The notes beneath the pieces were generated by a model. The model saw only the letters and a program-made list of their open reading frames with translations, was not told where the DNA came from and did not search any database. A stretch of DNA of 56,550 nucleotides from a virus: the IMG/VR virus record IMGVR_UViG_3300036804_000025, positions 1-56,550 of that record; one strand, written 5' to 3'. Shown piece after piece: positions 44,631-54,414 of the stretch. Numbering within the stretch: position 1 is the first letter of the stretch; every line of letters starts with the position of its first letter. The position numbers were made by a program, and so were the translations under genes.

Positions 44631-45710
44631 TCACCCCGTGTAAGAGAAGTACTGCTTGTAATAGGTACAGGTAACGCGAGTAGTAACCGAAGGGGCCTGA
44701 CCGTTAAGGACAGACACCAGATTGGTGCCAGGGACAAGCGGCCAAAGCTGCGGATTGTCTCCGAGTCGGGGCCACCAGTTCTCTGCCTTAGTCACAGTGA
44801 CCTCACCATTAACAACGTCAAGATGCTGATAGGTGATTGTCTTGAAACCAGGTCGAGTGTCGATGATGAGTCGATCCTTTTCGGTACCCAGGCCGAAGGT
44901 TGACTTGAACTTCAGTTCCTTGCCCGTAGTGTCATTGCGGAATGCCACATTGCCGGACAGGGGACCAGTGATCTCCCATACCGGCCAAACCTCAACGTCG
45001 GAATCCATCTCCAGTGCATTGAACTCGGACTGAATGATGCCGTCCGAAACATGGATAGGGAGGAATGCGTGGTGAGGCTGAATGCTGGGATCCTTCGCTT
45101 CGTCCTCGGGAGTCGTCGTAAGGAACCAGTGCCTCTCAGGCTCAAGAGCCCAAGACACCCTCGAAGGGTCAGTGACAGTCCAGTAAGGCTCCAAGGCCCT
45201 GAACGTCATCACGTACTTGATCCAGGTGAAGCCTGCTGAGTCGCGGGACTCCTGTCCCTCAAGACCAGCGCTGTAATAGGCGTCGATGTAACGAGAGCTA
45301 CCGCCACCCTCACGGACCACAATCCGTACAGGCCCATTCTTTGGGTTGACAGCGGTAAGCAACCGCTTCTTAAGGTCGATCACTCCTCGACGGTCGGAGC
45401 CGTAAAGGTAGACCGGAATAGCCATCTCTCGGGCAGTCGCCCGCACAGATCGGAACATAGCCCCATCAAGGTTCGGGCTCTCGTCATACTTGAGATCAAA
45501 CCGAGGCATGTCCCAACCATCAGGACCAGACTGGAGAACGTATCCAGGCTTAGTGGGGTTAGGTCGATCAGTAAGAGTGATCCTCTTGCCATCGCCATAC
45601 GTAAGGTAGACCTGAGTAAGCGGCCACCTTTCAGGCTCGTAAGGATGGGGACCAAGGTTGCCGTTACCATCCGGTACAACCTGATCCCGGAATACTGCGG
45701 GAATCGGCAT
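44631..45710 (-). CDS. Distal tail (Dit-like) protein
   Basis: This 359-aa protein directly after the tape measure, the usual place of Dit. N-terminal half: YLTYGDGKRITLTDRPNPTK and GWDMPRFDLKYDESPNLDGA, then REMAIPVYLYGSDRRGVIDL, the split-barrel ring-forming part; C-terminal half beta-rich, with WEITGPLSGNVAFRNDTTGK. It would form the ring linking tail tube and tip. Confidence 0.82.
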   Translation of the reverse strand: MPIPAVFRDQVVPDGNGNLGPHPYEPERWPLTQVYLTYGDGKRITLTDRPNPTKPGYVLQSGPDGWDMPRFDLKYDESPNLDGAMFRSVRATAREMAIPVYLYGSDRRGVIDLKKRLLTAVNPKNGPVRIVVREGGGSSRYIDAYYSAGLEGQESRDSAGFTWIKYVMTFRALEPYWTVTDPSRVSWALEPERHWFLTTTPEDEAKDPSIQPHHAFLPIHVSDGIIQSEFNALEMDSDVEVWPVWEITGPLSGNVAFRNDTTGKELKFKSTFGLGTEKDRLIIDTRPGFKTITYQHLDVVNGEVTVTKAENWWPRLGDNPQLWPLVPGTNLVSVLNGQAPSVTTRVTCTYYKQYFSYTG

Positions 45711-45727
45711 AGTGCCTCCAATGGGAA

Positions 45728-45751
45728 GGGGGCCGCCCGAAGGCGGCCCCC
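45728..45751 (-). terminator. Hairpin between tape measure and Dit genes
   Basis: A 10-bp GC stem (GGGGGCCGCC/GGCGGCCCCC) with a 4-base loop, leftward followed by TTCCC. Possibly lowers expression of tip genes or protects mRNA ends. Confidence 0.6.
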
Positions 45752-45757
45752 AAACGA

Positions 45758-48700
45758 TTAGCCGTACAGCATGTCGAGATGCCGGAGCTTGGTCATGATC
45801 TGATCCTCAGTCGGGACATTCGGTGCCGCGTAGACGTTCACCGTGTGGCCCTTGTCCTGGGAAAGACCAGCCTTGTCCAACAGCTCTTCAGTACGCTCAC
45901 GACGGTGCAGAGGCAGCACCAGTTCCGGCCCGGCCTCACCGATCATGCCAACCGTGGGCTTAGTGACAAGGCCACCATTCGCATACCAGTGATTCCGCTT
46001 CCAGAAGTCCCAAGCCTTACCCGGATCGCCATAGCGGTTCTTGATGTATCCAAGACCCCAGCCAATCTGAGTAGCGGCATTGTCGTGCCAGTCGGGACCG
46101 GTAGAGGACATCTTTGAAGCGGGAAGCGACTGCGGAATACCATAAGCACCCGAGGAAGGGTTAGTAGCATTCCATCGCCAACCAGACTCGCGATTCCACA
46201 TCTCCACCAGAGTGCCGAAGTGGCCACCCCAGCCCATAGAGTCAAGCATCGACTTAGCGATACCCTTAGCCTGTGCGGGAGATGCGTGGACACCGCCACC
46301 ACCCTTATAGGGAATGACGCCATCCGCGATATCAGCAAGCATGGTTCCAGGCCACGGATTGAAGTTCCCGTTACCCCCACCAGAAGCGAGGCTAAGCGGG
46401 TGACTTCCGATAGCAGCACTCCATGTAGGAGTACCGCCACCCCATCCGTCATTGATAGCCGAGATCGGCACACGGTCAATGGCACCCTGACGCTTTACAT
46501 CGTTCGACCAGACATAGCCCGGAGTCGAGTCAGCAAGCGCAACGTGGCCATAGCCACCACCAATGTTCGGCCACCACACAGCAGCACCAGGAGGAATCGC
46601 ACCAGTCGCCTTGTGGCGGTTGCTGGTAGCGAGTGCAGCGACACGAGCAGACGGGTAAAGGCCGTGATAGCCCCAAGCCGTCTCCACGTTCATCTCACAC
46701 AGGTTGGCCCAAGCACGGGCACCAGACTCCATACGAGACCGCTCAACAGCGATAGCCTGAGCAGCACTCTTAGAAGTCGCAAGGCCCGTGTGGTCATCCC
46801 AGTACTTACCCTTAGCCTCAAGCTGGGGCTTGGTCTTAGCGAACATGCCAGCAAGGATCTGACCCGAGGTCTTGAAAGAATCGGAGACAGCCTTAAGGTT
46901 CGGCTCGATGACCGCCTTGAAGCCCTTACCGATAGCTTCCTGATAACCCGCGTAAGGATCATCCTTGTGCTTGTTCACCCACTGGGAACCAGTCTGACCA
47001 ACCACACCACCATTAGCGAAAGCGTTACCAGTTCGCTTAGCAGAGGCATTCCATGCGTGGATGGTGGACGCTCCAAGCTGACGAACTACCTCGGGGCGAA
47101 GGATTCCCTCACCCGGAGAAAGGACAGCCGGTACACGGTCCACGCCAGGGGCGTAACCGGGAACCACACCACCAGTCGCAAAGTGGAGAGGACTAAGCGG
47201 AGCCTTGTCCCCAGCCAACTTGGCCATTGCCGACATCATCGAAACGGCACCCTGGTTATAGGGACCGTTCACGGTAGAGCGGGTGGACGAGTCCACGAGG
47301 GACATCGCCTTACTCCACTCACGCTTGATGGCATCAGCCGACGAGGTGAACTGACCCTCAACACCCTTCACACCAGACTTGAGCTGACCGAAGGTCGAGC
47401 TGGTCTTCCCCCAGGACGACGACACGTCACTCTGAACACCGTTCCAGACGGCACGGTTGGTGCCCTGGAAGGTCTTCTCAGTGGACGTGAGCTGACCCGA
47501 GAGGTAACCGCTCATCGCCTGCCAGTCAGGCCGGATACGGCCCGTCCAAGCAGCCCTGACGTTGGTAGCCGTCTTGTTCCACTCACCCGAGCTGGTTGCC
47601 GTGAACTGGCGCATCGAACCCGCCAGGCCGGAATCAAGCTCCGTCTCCATCTGCCCGTAGACAGGGAGGATGCCCGTGGTCCAGGCCGTCTGCGTTGCCG
47701 ACGCAAGGTTCTGCCACTCAGGAGTAGCCACCCCGGACACGAAGCCCTTGATGGCACCACCCAGAAGCCCCAGAGCCTCTGTGGGAGCCGCAACAGCCTT
47801 CTTAGGGTCACCGCTCTGAGCGTCAGCCCCGGAGGCTCCAGGAGCGATGCCCAGGGCCATGAGGAGTTGCCTTAGCAGATCGTCAACGTTCCCGCCCGAG
47901 GAGTTCATAGCGTTGATCAGGTCAGGCCCGAGAGCCTTAGCAACCTGCGGCTTAAGAACAGCCTCACCACGAGAAAGCATTGCCGTAACGGTGTCCTTAC
48001 CGGGCGCATAACCTGGAACGGTTCCACCATTGGCGAACTTGAACAGTCCGTCAGTATTCGGCATCACTTCCTGTGCACGGGCATAGAAGTTGTCCCAGAC
48101 CTCGCCAGCAAACTCAGAGGGGTTACCAATGATCTTGCCGAGAAGGTCAATCATGGACTTGACGTTGTCGATGACTCCGTTAAAGAGTGCCTGGAAGGTG
48201 TCGATAGCCTCACTCAGCACCTTGCCGGGATCCGTGATCAGATCCTTAGCAAGAGAGCCAAGCCCCTTAATCGTGTCCCAGACGCCACCAAGGAGATCCT
48301 TAATCATCTGAAGAAGGTTCTTCGGATTGAGGAGATCAGTGGTGAAATCCACTCCACGGGAAAGGATGTTTCCCTGACCCTTCCACACGTCATCCCAGAA
48401 GAGCTGACCCGCAGTCGGGGCAATAGCACCAGCAGCAAGACCGATGAGGTTACCCACACCAGTAGGAGCCGCCTTAAGGAACTGGGGCAGTCGGTCAAAC
48501 ATGAACCCGCGAAGGCCCGTGAAGTTACCAACGGCACCACGGCCCGAGGCGTCACCACCCTGACGGGCACCCCAGGAGCGGACGTTACTTCCAGTCTCGC
48601 CACCAATACCGGCACCAGCCGCAGCCATACCGATACCGCCACCAAACGAATCCAGTGCCGGAACGAAGTTCAGGATATTCGTCAGTTCCTCAAGGATGCT

Positions 48701-51421
48701 GAAAGGCCACTTACGGCTACCCTTGCCACCACCCCCGACGACACCACCCTTCTTGAAGGCCGGAAGGCCAAGAGCCTTCTGGACTCCACCAACGCCACCC
48801 TTCATAGCGGCAGCATTCATGGAGTGGATGTATCCGGAGCCAACAGCACGAGTCCACTCAGGCCGCATGACGGCCTCACCGCCCGAGAGGGCTGCAATGT
48901 GAACGTCACGGCCGGGCGTGTAGCCGGGAAGAATACCGCCAGTGGCGTACTTCTTCTTAGGCTTACCCTTAGCGGTACCAGCACCACCGCCAGTCTGACG
49001 GTTGACCTTCTGAATGTTGGTATCAAGCGTGCCAGCCTTAGTGGCAGCATTCCCGATAGCCGTCTTCAGGTTGTTGAACTCCTTAGTGACATTCGTCAGC
49101 TTCAGGCCATTGATGTTGCGGATCTTAGAGTTGAGTCCAGACTTGGCAGTACCGACCGCAGTACCAGCACTATCCGCCCGAGACTTAAGAGTCGTGAACT
49201 CGCCCTGAACCTTCTTCAGGCTTTCGCCATTCAGATTCTTGATACGGGTAATGAGTTGACCCACAGCAGACTTGACATTGTCAACAGCCGACTTAAGCGT
49301 ATTGAACTTTTCCTTGATTGTGCCAAGGGCAGAATCGTTCAGCTTAGAGACAGCGGGCTTAACCTTCTCGACAGCACCCTGAGCGTTCTTAGCCTTATTG
49401 GTCAGTGTGCCGAACTCCTGAGAAACCTTGTTGGTGTTCTCATTGTTAAGCGTCGAGATCTTAGTAATCGTCTGGTTGATCTCTCGATCCACACCATTGA
49501 TCTGACGAGACAGGGCCTCGAACTCTCGATCAAGCTTGTCCAGCTTCTCACCGTTGATCTGAGTCAGCCGAAGGACGATCTTGTCTAGCGCCTGGTCAAC
49601 CTTCTGTGCGGCCTGCTCAAGCTGGGAAAGCTCACGCTGTGCAGCACTCGTGTTGGTACTACCCCGGCTTCCCTGACGCTGTGCACGGTTATCCGCACGT
49701 CGCTGGTCAGTCTGCTGGTACTGGTCTCGCTTCTCCTTGTAGCCCTCCTTGAAAGAGCCACCCCCGGCCCACTGCTGCATACCCTTGAAAGCCTGTGCAC
49801 CAGTACGGCCAACACCACGAAGGCCCTTGCCGAGAGCGCCGACAGCAGCAAGTGTTCCCCGGACCAGGCCGAATACGGCGCTAACCGAGTTACGCATGAT
49901 GTTGAAGGCACCGGCAGCAAGCCGGATACCACCAGCAAAGATGATCAGTGCCGGACCAGCCAAAGCCGCATACTTGACAATGGTCTTCAACCATTCCCAA
50001 CCGTTGTCGGCGTTGTACCAGTCAATGAACTTCCCGAGGCCGGAAAGGATCTTGGACATGACCGGCAGTACCTTACCCAAAGCATCCCCCAGGAGAGGGA
50101 TAGCCTTAGTGGAGATGTCTCCGATCTGCTGAGTGAAGGCAACAAGCTGCTTACCGAAAGCCGTGTACTCGAACTTGCCGGTTTCCTTGTCGAAGTTACC
50201 GAACAGCTTGGAAGACTCCATCGAGATCTTCTCAAACATGTTCTGGAAAGAACCAGTAACCGAGGTAGCGGCATTCTCACCGGAACCCTCGTACTTCTTC
50301 CACTGCTTCGACATCCCGTCAATGAACTTCTGAGAAGAGATAGCACCCTTCTTCAGGTCGTCCTTAACCTTTCCGACTTCCTTACGGGAACCGTAAAGGG
50401 CCTCCGCAAGGTCGTTGTAGATCGGGATACCTGCGTTGGCAAGCTGGTTAAGATCCTGAGTGTGGACTGTGCCGGACGCCATAACATCCGTGAAACCCTT
50501 AAGGGCACGGTTGAACGTCAGGGTATCCATGACACCCCGAGCAGCCGCCATATCGGCAAATGCCTCGATCTCCGTAGTCGCCTTCTTGGTAGTAAGGCCG
50601 ACAGACTGAAGACGAGTTACCGCAAGAGACATACCGTCGAAGTTGTACGGGGTAGCAGCCGCATACCTACCAAGCTCCTCAAGCGAGGCAGCAGACTCCT
50701 TGGCAGTAGAGCCCATGGATTCCATGCGCTTCTGTGCCGTGTTCATGGAGTCGGCGTACTTGATGCCCATAGCCGAGACAGCCACACCGAGGCCGACAAT
50801 CGGCACAGTGACGTTCTGAGTAAGCAACTGACCAGTGGTCTGGATACGACCACCAGCAAGGACCATGGCATCTTCAAACTTGCGCATGTTCTTGACAGTT
50901 GACTTATGGGCAGCAGCAACCCACGTTTGCATAGCCGCATACCAGGAACGGCCATACGCATTACCGGCCTGACGGCCAGAAGCCGCCACCAGGCCCAAGG
51001 AGCCACGGGAAGCCGCCAACTGTGCGGCGGTCATCTCGGAACTCAGAGCAGCCCCAGCACGGCGACCAGTGGCCCCGGCCTGAGTGATGATGCCGTTACT
51101 GAAGGCCGTCATGGCGGTCTCAGTGCGGGCCATGCCAGCACGGGCACCCTCATTGATGCCACCGCCGATAGCTTCACCAGCTCGACGGCCCATCGTGGCC
51201 GCTTCCTGGTTGGTCCGCTGCAACATGGGACGGAGGTTCACGGAGGCCCTGTCAGCAGCCCTCGTAAAAGCGGTAGCGAAACTCCGTCCGGCCGTCACAC
51301 CGGCCTGATCAAACTGACGAATCAACTGTGCCTGGAATCGATCCAAGGCAGCCTGATTCATCCTAGGACGGACATCTACATAGCCTGTGGCTGTGCGAAT
51401 GCCCGTAGGCTCAGCAGCCAT
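45758..51421 (-). CDS. Tape measure protein with CHAP-like and lysozyme-like domains
   Basis: This 1887-aa protein, the longest gene, setting tail length. Order: helical N-terminus (RPMLQRTNQEAATMGRRAGE); tape-measure core (MGIKYADSMNTAQKRMESMG, about 215-400); membrane-like stretch near 480-540; long coiled coil (about 590-800). Three copies of a G-Y-x-P-G-x-D...GE..LRPE motif occur near residues 825, 1155 and 1410. A CHAP-like domain (NVETAWGYHGLYPSARVAAL, GYGHVALADSTPGYVWSND) and a transglycosylase-like domain (VEMWNRESGWRWNATNPSSG, probable catalytic Glu) lie near the C-terminus. The wall-cutting domains would help DNA entry. Confidence 0.93.
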   Translation of the reverse strand: MAAEPTGIRTATGYVDVRPRMNQAALDRFQAQLIRQFDQAGVTAGRSFATAFTRAADRASVNLRPMLQRTNQEAATMGRRAGEAIGGGINEGARAGMARTETAMTAFSNGIITQAGATGRRAGAALSSEMTAAQLAASRGSLGLVAASGRQAGNAYGRSWYAAMQTWVAAAHKSTVKNMRKFEDAMVLAGGRIQTTGQLLTQNVTVPIVGLGVAVSAMGIKYADSMNTAQKRMESMGSTAKESAASLEELGRYAAATPYNFDGMSLAVTRLQSVGLTTKKATTEIEAFADMAAARGVMDTLTFNRALKGFTDVMASGTVHTQDLNQLANAGIPIYNDLAEALYGSRKEVGKVKDDLKKGAISSQKFIDGMSKQWKKYEGSGENAATSVTGSFQNMFEKISMESSKLFGNFDKETGKFEYTAFGKQLVAFTQQIGDISTKAIPLLGDALGKVLPVMSKILSGLGKFIDWYNADNGWEWLKTIVKYAALAGPALIIFAGGIRLAAGAFNIMRNSVSAVFGLVRGTLAAVGALGKGLRGVGRTGAQAFKGMQQWAGGGSFKEGYKEKRDQYQQTDQRRADNRAQRQGSRGSTNTSAAQRELSQLEQAAQKVDQALDKIVLRLTQINGEKLDKLDREFEALSRQINGVDREINQTITKISTLNNENTNKVSQEFGTLTNKAKNAQGAVEKVKPAVSKLNDSALGTIKEKFNTLKSAVDNVKSAVGQLITRIKNLNGESLKKVQGEFTTLKSRADSAGTAVGTAKSGLNSKIRNINGLKLTNVTKEFNNLKTAIGNAATKAGTLDTNIQKVNRQTGGGAGTAKGKPKKKYATGGILPGYTPGRDVHIAALSGGEAVMRPEWTRAVGSGYIHSMNAAAMKGGVGGVQKALGLPAFKKGGVVGGGGKGSRKWPFSILEELTNILNFVPALDSFGGGIGMAAAGAGIGGETGSNVRSWGARQGGDASGRGAVGNFTGLRGFMFDRLPQFLKAAPTGVGNLIGLAAGAIAPTAGQLFWDDVWKGQGNILSRGVDFTTDLLNPKNLLQMIKDLLGGVWDTIKGLGSLAKDLITDPGKVLSEAIDTFQALFNGVIDNVKSMIDLLGKIIGNPSEFAGEVWDNFYARAQEVMPNTDGLFKFANGGTVPGYAPGKDTVTAMLSRGEAVLKPQVAKALGPDLINAMNSSGGNVDDLLRQLLMALGIAPGASGADAQSGDPKKAVAAPTEALGLLGGAIKGFVSGVATPEWQNLASATQTAWTTGILPVYGQMETELDSGLAGSMRQFTATSSGEWNKTATNVRAAWTGRIRPDWQAMSGYLSGQLTSTEKTFQGTNRAVWNGVQSDVSSSWGKTSSTFGQLKSGVKGVEGQFTSSADAIKREWSKAMSLVDSSTRSTVNGPYNQGAVSMMSAMAKLAGDKAPLSPLHFATGGVVPGYAPGVDRVPAVLSPGEGILRPEVVRQLGASTIHAWNASAKRTGNAFANGGVVGQTGSQWVNKHKDDPYAGYQEAIGKGFKAVIEPNLKAVSDSFKTSGQILAGMFAKTKPQLEAKGKYWDDHTGLATSKSAAQAIAVERSRMESGARAWANLCEMNVETAWGYHGLYPSARVAALATSNRHKATGAIPPGAAVWWPNIGGGYGHVALADSTPGYVWSNDVKRQGAIDRVPISAINDGWGGGTPTWSAAIGSHPLSLASGGGNGNFNPWPGTMLADIADGVIPYKGGGGVHASPAQAKGIAKSMLDSMGWGGHFGTLVEMWNRESGWRWNATNPSSGAYGIPQSLPASKMSSTGPDWHDNAATQIGWGLGYIKNRYGDPGKAWDFWKRNHWYANGGLVTKPTVGMIGEAGPELVLPLHRRERTEELLDKAGLSQDKGHTVNVYAAPNVPTEDQIMTKLRHLDMLYG

Positions 51422-51430
51422 ACGAACTCC

Positions 51431-51841
51431 CTATAGCATTGAATGGATGTTGTTAAGGAAGCTGGCTACCTCACCAGTAGAAGCCAACTTCTTAGGCTCC
51501 TCTTCGGGAAGCACATCACCAGGTCGCGGAACAGGATCCGGGAAAGGAACCTCTCCGGCACCCTCACCAGAGTTAGCCTGAATGAACATCCAGTTCGATA
51601 CCTCTAGGGCATCCGTAACCCTTGCCATAAGATGCTCTTGAGTGCCCCAAGAAAGGGACTCGTCATAAGCCATCGGCAGGGCCGCTTGACCATGCATGTG
51701 CATAAGCCTCTTGGAGAGAACCAGCACCCTGCGTAGGGATACCTTGTTTCGCCACACGTCCAAGAGGTCAACCCCAAAGAACTGTAGAAGGTCTGCTTCT
51801 AGCTCCTCGGGGTACTCACTCATGACATGGGCGACCCACAT
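51431..51841 (-). CDS. Tail assembly chaperone, downstream frame
   Basis: This 136-aa frame (MWVAHVMSEYPEELEADLLQ) overlapping the end of the upstream chaperone. It is expected to be made mainly as a -1 frameshift fusion with it, like lambda gpGT. KVSLRRVLVLSKRLMHMHGQ and a Pro/Glu-rich C-terminus are typical. Such proteins coat the tape measure during tail assembly. An ATG at 51841 overlapping the stop could allow some independent translation. Confidence 0.85.
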   Translation of the reverse strand: MWVAHVMSEYPEELEADLLQFFGVDLLDVWRNKVSLRRVLVLSKRLMHMHGQAALPMAYDESLSWGTQEHLMARVTDALEVSNWMFIQANSGEGAGEVPFPDPVPRPGDVLPEEEPKKLASTGEVASFLNNIHSML

Positions 51842-52155
51842 TAGTTTCCCTCGTCACCGAACCCCGCAGCTTCCGCCACCAGCTCAGCAAACTCCTGGAA
51901 CTCTCGAATGGTCGGGCGGGAAGCCTCAAAGTCTGCCCACTGCTCAGGGCCAAGAATGGCGCTCAGGATCTCGATCTCGTCGCCACCACGGATCGCCTTA
52001 AGAACCTCGAACGGCATATCAAGCTGAGACGGAACCTCGAACTCAACACCCTTGAACTCAAGAGCGGAAGGACCCTCAACGGCCTCCGCCTCCTGAGCCT
52101 CCGCAGCCTTAGCAGCCGTAACCTTGCTTGCAACAGTCTTCTTCGCAGCAGCCAT
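51841..52155 (-). CDS. Tail assembly chaperone, upstream frame
   Basis: This 104-aa acidic protein, ATG 52155 (MAAAKKTVASKVTAAKAAEA). Ala/Glu-rich start, then FEVPSQLDMPFEVLKAIRGG and EIEILSAILGPEQWADFEAS, as in other siphovirus G-type chaperones. It ends at TAA right after a GGGAAAC slippery sequence, so a fraction of ribosomes should continue in the downstream frame. Confidence 0.88.
   Translation of the reverse strand: MAAAKKTVASKVTAAKAAEAQEAEAVEGPSALEFKGVEFEVPSQLDMPFEVLKAIRGGDEIEILSAILGPEQWADFEASRPTIREFQEFAELVAEAAGFGDEGN
51844..51850 (-). promoter_or_regulatory. -1 ribosomal frameshift site
   Basis: GGGAAAC in the right phase (G GGA AAC) directly before the TAA. A -1 slip reads CTA ATG TGG and enters the downstream chaperone frame. 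The heptamer fits the X-XXY-YYZ rule and resembles the lambda GGGAAAG site. Confidence 0.88.
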
Positions 52156-52202
52156 AATTAACCCCAAAAACTAAACATTGATTGAAAGAGAGAGAAGAGA
52201 AG

Positions 52203-52224
52203 GGGGTGTTTAAAGGCACACCCC
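52203..52224 (-). terminator. Leftward hairpin after the 52248 gene
   Basis: GGGGTGT and ACACCCC pair around an 8-base loop, followed leftward by CTTCTCTTCTCTCTC. It would separate abundant head/tail-tube messages from the chaperone and tape-measure genes. Confidence 0.65.
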
Positions 52225-52247
52225 TAAAGCCTTAAGTGGAACGCCAC

Positions 52248-52613
52248 TTACGCGGGAACGTCCCCAAACGACACCTTCACAGTAGGCGCAGAGGGCCCAT
52301 TAGGGTTTAGAACACCCTCATCAATCACCACTGCAACCGGAGCCGCAGCCTTAGAACCAGCAGCATTCTTGGCAGTCACAACCACAAAGATGCTGTCACC
52401 TGCGACCGCTGCACCGAAGTTGGCGTCAAGGACATTGGCGTCAATGGCCGTAGCCGTCATAGCACCAGCAGAGGTAATACCCGGATTCACCTCAACAAGG
52501 GAACCCGAGTTAAGCCGGGCCTCAACCTTGAAGGTGTCAGCCGGGCCATACTGGTTGTCAGTGAAACCAGGGTCAGTGATTTCTACATTGATCTGCTTAG
52601 CAAAAGTAGCCAT
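52248..52613 (-). CDS. Small Ig-like structural protein
   Basis: This 121-aa protein (MATFAKQINVEITDPGFTDN), rich in Ala, Val, Thr and Gly with beta alternation (SIFVVVTAKNAAGSKAAAPV); probably a decoration protein of tail tube or head. It lies between the major tail protein and the chaperones, where such add-on proteins are found. No signature proves the role. Confidence 0.68.
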   Translation of the reverse strand: MATFAKQINVEITDPGFTDNQYGPADTFKVEARLNSGSLVEVNPGITSAGAMTATAIDANVLDANFGAAVAGDSIFVVVTAKNAAGSKAAAPVAVVIDEGVLNPNGPSAPTVKVSFGDVPA

Positions 52614-52650
52614 AGGCCACCTTCCCTTTTATCGAACCTGATAGGGAGAC

Positions 52651-53304
52651 TTAGACAGTCTCCGCGTCAACCTGCGGGGCCGCAGGAGCCTTAACCGTCT
52701 CCGGAGGCGTGGTGCCTTCCTCGGCGCCGGACATGTCCTTCGTGGTGAGAAGCTTCGCCAGAGTGCCGTTCTCGTCCAGGGCGTCAACGGTGAGGCCGTA
52801 CTTCTGGTTCTCAGTCCGCTGAAGGGTGATCGAGTCACGGTCCGAAATGATCGCGTGCGGGACAACCAGACGGTTCTTAATGTCGGAGTCGAACCACTCG
52901 ACCACAAGGCAGATCTGGGAAAGCTCCGGGTTGGACTCAATGTCCAGACCAAAGACGCCATCCTCAATCTCAGTCCACGACGTACCGAAGTAGGTCTCGG
53001 TAACGGTCGGGTTGACCTCCATAAGGGTCGCCTTCACCTGAAGGGAAGCCTTAGAGACCGAATACATGATCGGGGTGGCGGACTGCCATGCCTCAATCTC
53101 CTGCGTCTCAATGCTGGGGGTCAGCTCGACGCCATCCGTGGTGGCATAGCCCATTTCATGCCAGTCGTCCTTGCCGACCTTCAGATCCTTATTCGGGTCC
53201 AGAACATCCGGGTCACTGAAGATGTTCTTGTTGGGGTTGTACTTCTTAACGAGAATGCGCCCGTCCGGAGCGAAGCGGACGTTATCAGCCTTGTTACCAG
53301 CCAT
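52651..53304 (-). CDS. Major tail (tube) protein
   Basis: This 217-aa protein. Position after the tail terminator and before the chaperones, and TTDGVELTPSIETQEIEAWQ, are typical of siphovirus tube proteins. The last 15 residues, VKAPAAPQVDAETV, share KAPAAPQV exactly with the end of the major capsid protein. Confidence 0.88.
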   Translation of the reverse strand: MAGNKADNVRFAPDGRILVKKYNPNKNIFSDPDVLDPNKDLKVGKDDWHEMGYATTDGVELTPSIETQEIEAWQSATPIMYSVSKASLQVKATLMEVNPTVTETYFGTSWTEIEDGVFGLDIESNPELSQICLVVEWFDSDIKNRLVVPHAIISDRDSITLQRTENQKYGLTVDALDENGTLAKLLTTKDMSGAEEGTTPPETVKAPAAPQVDAETV

Positions 53305-53327
53305 TTAGGAATTCCTTACTTAGATAA

Positions 53328-53720
53328 CTACTTGCCTATCTCGTAGACATAGATGGACAAGCTGTGAATGAAACGAGACTCACGAGACGTTTCATCGGGG
53401 AAAGAAGAAGGTGCATCGACCTCTTGCACGTCAGCCACATAGGCGGCCTTCACGACATGGCAGGGGAGCTTTTCAAGCAGATACTCACGGACGGCATAAG
53501 CAAGTCCAGCAGCCTCACGCTTAGTCGGCCCATAGGTGGACACCGTGAAGTCGAATCGGTCCATGCGATCCCGGACGGTTCGTTCACCGCCGTGCACGTC
53601 ACAGATGATTGCCCTCTGGCCCGTCTCACGGCCGATAGCGTCGGCGGAGATGAATACCCCGTCGAACTCGTCCAGGCCGACGAGATAGCCCACCACAACG
53701 CTTGCGGGATCAATCCTCAC
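53328..53720 (-). CDS. Tail terminator protein
   Basis: This 130-aa protein in the Ttr position, between the head-tail adaptor proteins and the major tail protein. It has mixed alpha/beta composition (FDFTVSTYGPTKREAAGLAY, YAVREYLLEKLP) and overlaps the previous gene by four bases. It caps the tube when the length is reached. Confidence 0.78.
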   Translation of the reverse strand: MRIDPASVVVGYLVGLDEFDGVFISADAIGRETGQRAIICDVHGGERTVRDRMDRFDFTVSTYGPTKREAAGLAYAVREYLLEKLPCHVVKAAYVADVQEVDAPSSFPDETSRESRFIHSLSIYVYEIGK

Positions 53721-54085
53721 GAAGACCGCCCCCTCATCTGGGCAGCAGCCGTCTTAAGGCCCTTCTCAAGCAGATGCAGACCTTCATGTTCACGGCCCGC
53801 ACGGTCACGGAAGCCGTACTCAACGAAGTGCCAGTTGACGGCACGAACACGAAGTTCGGCTTCCCACCCGTAACCCCTAAGCGTCTTGTTGATCTCAAGA
53901 CCAGCGGCATACGATCCCTTGTGGGGAAAGGTGCCACCAGAAGCGGGACCAGGACCACGCTTAGGGACGTTCTTGTAAACGAAGTTGTACGCGATCTGCA
54001 TAGTCTCCGTGACGAGCTTTTCCATCTCTGGAGTGGCACAAGCCTCGAACTTAAAGGTGGGGTCGATGATGACTTCAGAAGCCAT
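53717..54085 (-). CDS. Head-tail joining protein, HK97 gp10-like
   Basis: This 122-aa basic protein (MASEVIIDPTFKFEACATPE). NVPKRGPGPASGGTFPHKGS and WHFVEYGFRDRAGREHEGLH resemble the HK97 gp10-like family in the neck region. Shares a base with the previous stop. Confidence 0.78.
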   Translation of the reverse strand: MASEVIIDPTFKFEACATPEMEKLVTETMQIAYNFVYKNVPKRGPGPASGGTFPHKGSYAAGLEINKTLRGYGWEAELRVRAVNWHFVEYGFRDRAGREHEGLHLLEKGLKTAAAQMRGRSS

Positions 54086-54414
54086 TAGTGCCTCACCTTC
54101 CAGGCAACAGCCTTCACGTGCTTGATGCTGCCGAAGAACCAGCGTTCCGGCTTACCGTCGATCTGATAGAACTCGTCCTCGTAGACGAGCTGCATCGTGG
54201 CGTCCAGCTCGACCGTGACGGGGAAATAGACGTTCAACCACTCCTGGTCCGTATCCCGCTCTACAAGAGCTTCAGTGGCCCTGTAGGGCTGTACGGAAGC
54301 CTTGCCAGTCCAGAACGGCTCAGGCTCGACCTCTCGGTGTTGCCCGTACTCATCACGAACCAGGAAGGTCTTATGGACTGCTACCGGATCCTTGAAGTAG
54401 TACAGGTTCACCAA
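54085..54414 (-). CDS. Head-tail stopper protein
   Basis: This 109-aa beta-rich protein (MVNLYYFKDPVAVHKTFLVR), placed second after the connector as SPP1 gp16-like stoppers are. It overlaps the connector gene by seven bases. It would close the head exit after packaging. Confidence 0.72.
   Translation of the reverse strand: MVNLYYFKDPVAVHKTFLVRDEYGQHREVEPEPFWTGKASVQPYRATEALVERDTDQEWLNVYFPVTVELDATMQLVYEDEFYQIDGKPERWFFGSIKHVKAVAWKVRH

Noticed and set aside
46220-47875. 551-codon rightward open frame inside the tape measure gene
   Set aside because: Antisense to a clear tape measure; its translation is Thr/Arg/Leu-rich without domains.
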